Assembly (NCBI GenBank): GCA_017656235.1
Contig: JACDOF010000019.1
Location: 1 to 41,936, forward strand
Source: Brevibacillus sp.
GTDB taxonomy: Bacteria; Bacillota; Bacilli; Brevibacillales; Brevibacillaceae
DNA: 41,936 nt
Direction: 5' to 3'
Part shown: piece by piece, positions 41,479 through 41,936 of the stretch
Numbering within the stretch: the stretch's first letter is position 1
Layout: the number at the start of each line of letters is the position of its first letter
Notes under the pieces: model-generated
What the model saw: only the letters and a program-made list of their open reading frames with translations
The model's database searches: none
Told to the model about the DNA's origin: nothing
Made by a program: the position numbers and the translations under genes

Positions 41479-41753
41479 ATGGACCCGATCCGCATGCAGG
41501 CGTTTGTGGCGAACAGCACGGCTGGCAGTCCGGCGAACTTAACGGAGTGGGAACGACAGCAGATAGAGGATGCCTTTGTGTGTGCTGAGTGAGCGGGAAC
41601 GGGAGTGTTACGTGTTGGCGTATGGGGAGTGTTTTTCCCACTCAGAGATAGCCAAGTTGCTAAATCTCGGTTAGCAGCGTAGAGACGTATCTCAAACGGG
41701 CTAATCAGAAGATCATAGAAAGAATACAGACCAGCCTTTTCCTCGTCGGATAG
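41479..41753 (+). pseudogene. Frameshifted sigma-region-4-like phage regulator (Xpf-like)
   Basis: Three reading frames join to one protein. ATG 41479 gives MDPIRMQAFVANSTAGSPAN and LTEWERQQIEDA, then the frame stops at 41590. A second frame gives LSERERECYVLAYGECFSHS and EIAKLLNLG, stopping at 41672. A third gives SSVETYLKRANQKIIERIQT, ending at 41753. Together they form a helix-turn-helix like sigma region 4, as in late regulators such as Xpf of PBSX. Two frameshifts show decay. The XtrA-like gene upstream supports the PBSX comparison. Confidence 0.7.
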
Positions 41754-41761
41754 GCTGGTCT
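41728..41761. terminator. Hairpin between convergent phage-like pseudogene and HicB-like fragment
   Basis: AGACCAGCC (41728-41736) pairs exactly with GGCTGGTCT (41753-41761) around a 16-base loop. T and A tracts flank only weakly. It lies where both convergent genes would end. Confidence 0.5.
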
Positions 41762-41936
41762 TCAAGTCGCGGTCGGTGAAGCCGAGATACTCCTTCAACG
41801 CGTTTTGGAGGATATGGGAGAAGTTAACGTTGTGTTCCTGGGCAAGATCATCAAACACGGAAAGAAACTCCGCGGGCTTTTCTTCTTTTAAATCTCCGTC
41901 ATGCTGAACCTGGATCGGGTTAGGCTCTATGCTGAC

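Larger units (their letters stand above)
41463..41936 (-). pseudogene. HicB-like antitoxin C-terminus, partial, reading past its natural end
   Basis: The frame enters from the window edge. Its part at about 41770-41870 codes for FDDLAQEHNVNFSHILQNAL followed by KEYLGF, the typical ribbon-helix-helix end of HicB-type antitoxins. HicB proteins stop about there, but this frame runs on for another 100 residues as antisense of the sigma-like pseudogene. A TGA in a neighbouring frame at 41765-41767 suggests that a one-base change removed the natural stop. The upstream part and any hicA partner lie outside the window. Confidence 0.5.

Noticed and set aside
1-41936. tRNA, rRNA and riboswitch genes
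   Set aside because: No cloverleaf, rRNA or recognisable riboswitch pattern was seen by eye; small ncRNAs cannot be excluded without a covariance search.

Overview
The window looks like the chromosome of an endospore-forming, flagellated Bacillales bacterium, most likely Brevibacillus or a close relative. The strongest pointers are an SLH-type S-layer protein whose signal peptide, SLH start and tandem TTG/ATG starts resemble the Brevibacillus middle wall protein as I remember it, a nuo operon without nuoEFG, and the conserved Bacillales order murA ... spoIID-spoIIQ-spoIIID-mbl-flhO-flhP ... fabZ.

Layout. (1) 1-9279: the 3' part of a complex I operon (nuoC partial, D, H, I, J, K, L, M, N), tightly packed and closed by a clear terminator. 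NuoC carries an unusual Ala/Lys-rich, internally duplicated N-terminal region. (2) 9461-21038: cell envelope, sporulation and motility genes: ywzB-like, ywmB, murA, an Lrp/AsnC regulator with its aminotransferase, spoIID, spoIIQ with a sigma-F-type promoter, spoIIID with a sigma-E-type promoter, mbl, two flagellar rod/hook genes, a small membrane protein, a CDP-alcohol phosphatidyltransferase and fabZ. (3) 21067-38651: a cell-surface block: tagA/wecG and tagO for wall polymer linkage, a 2201-residue secreted protein with C-terminal SLH domains, two minus-strand genes (a heptad-repeat coiled-coil protein and a YigZ/IMPACT protein), a TolC-like outer-membrane-efflux-fold protein, a very acidic SLH S-layer protein, and a second, AT-richer S-layer-like protein built from Ig-like repeats without SLH domains. 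(4) 38813-41936: accessory DNA: a DNA-binding protein and a 5'-damaged tyrosine recombinase (minus strand), an IS21-type istB fragment, an XtrA-like phage gene, two small ORFs, a frameshifted sigma-region-4-like (Xpf-like) pseudogene, and a convergent HicB-like fragment running off the end.

How the parts relate. TagA and TagO begin the wall polymer to which SLH domains of the giant protein and the S-layer protein could bind. The TolC-like protein lies just upstream of the S-layer gene and may belong to the same envelope programme. The sporulation genes show compartment-type promoters, and the spoIID ribosome binding site lies in a long inverted repeat that could hide it in read-through transcripts. 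The accessory end looks like a decayed PBSX-type prophage control region broken by an IS21 element. No rRNA, tRNA or CRISPR array was seen.
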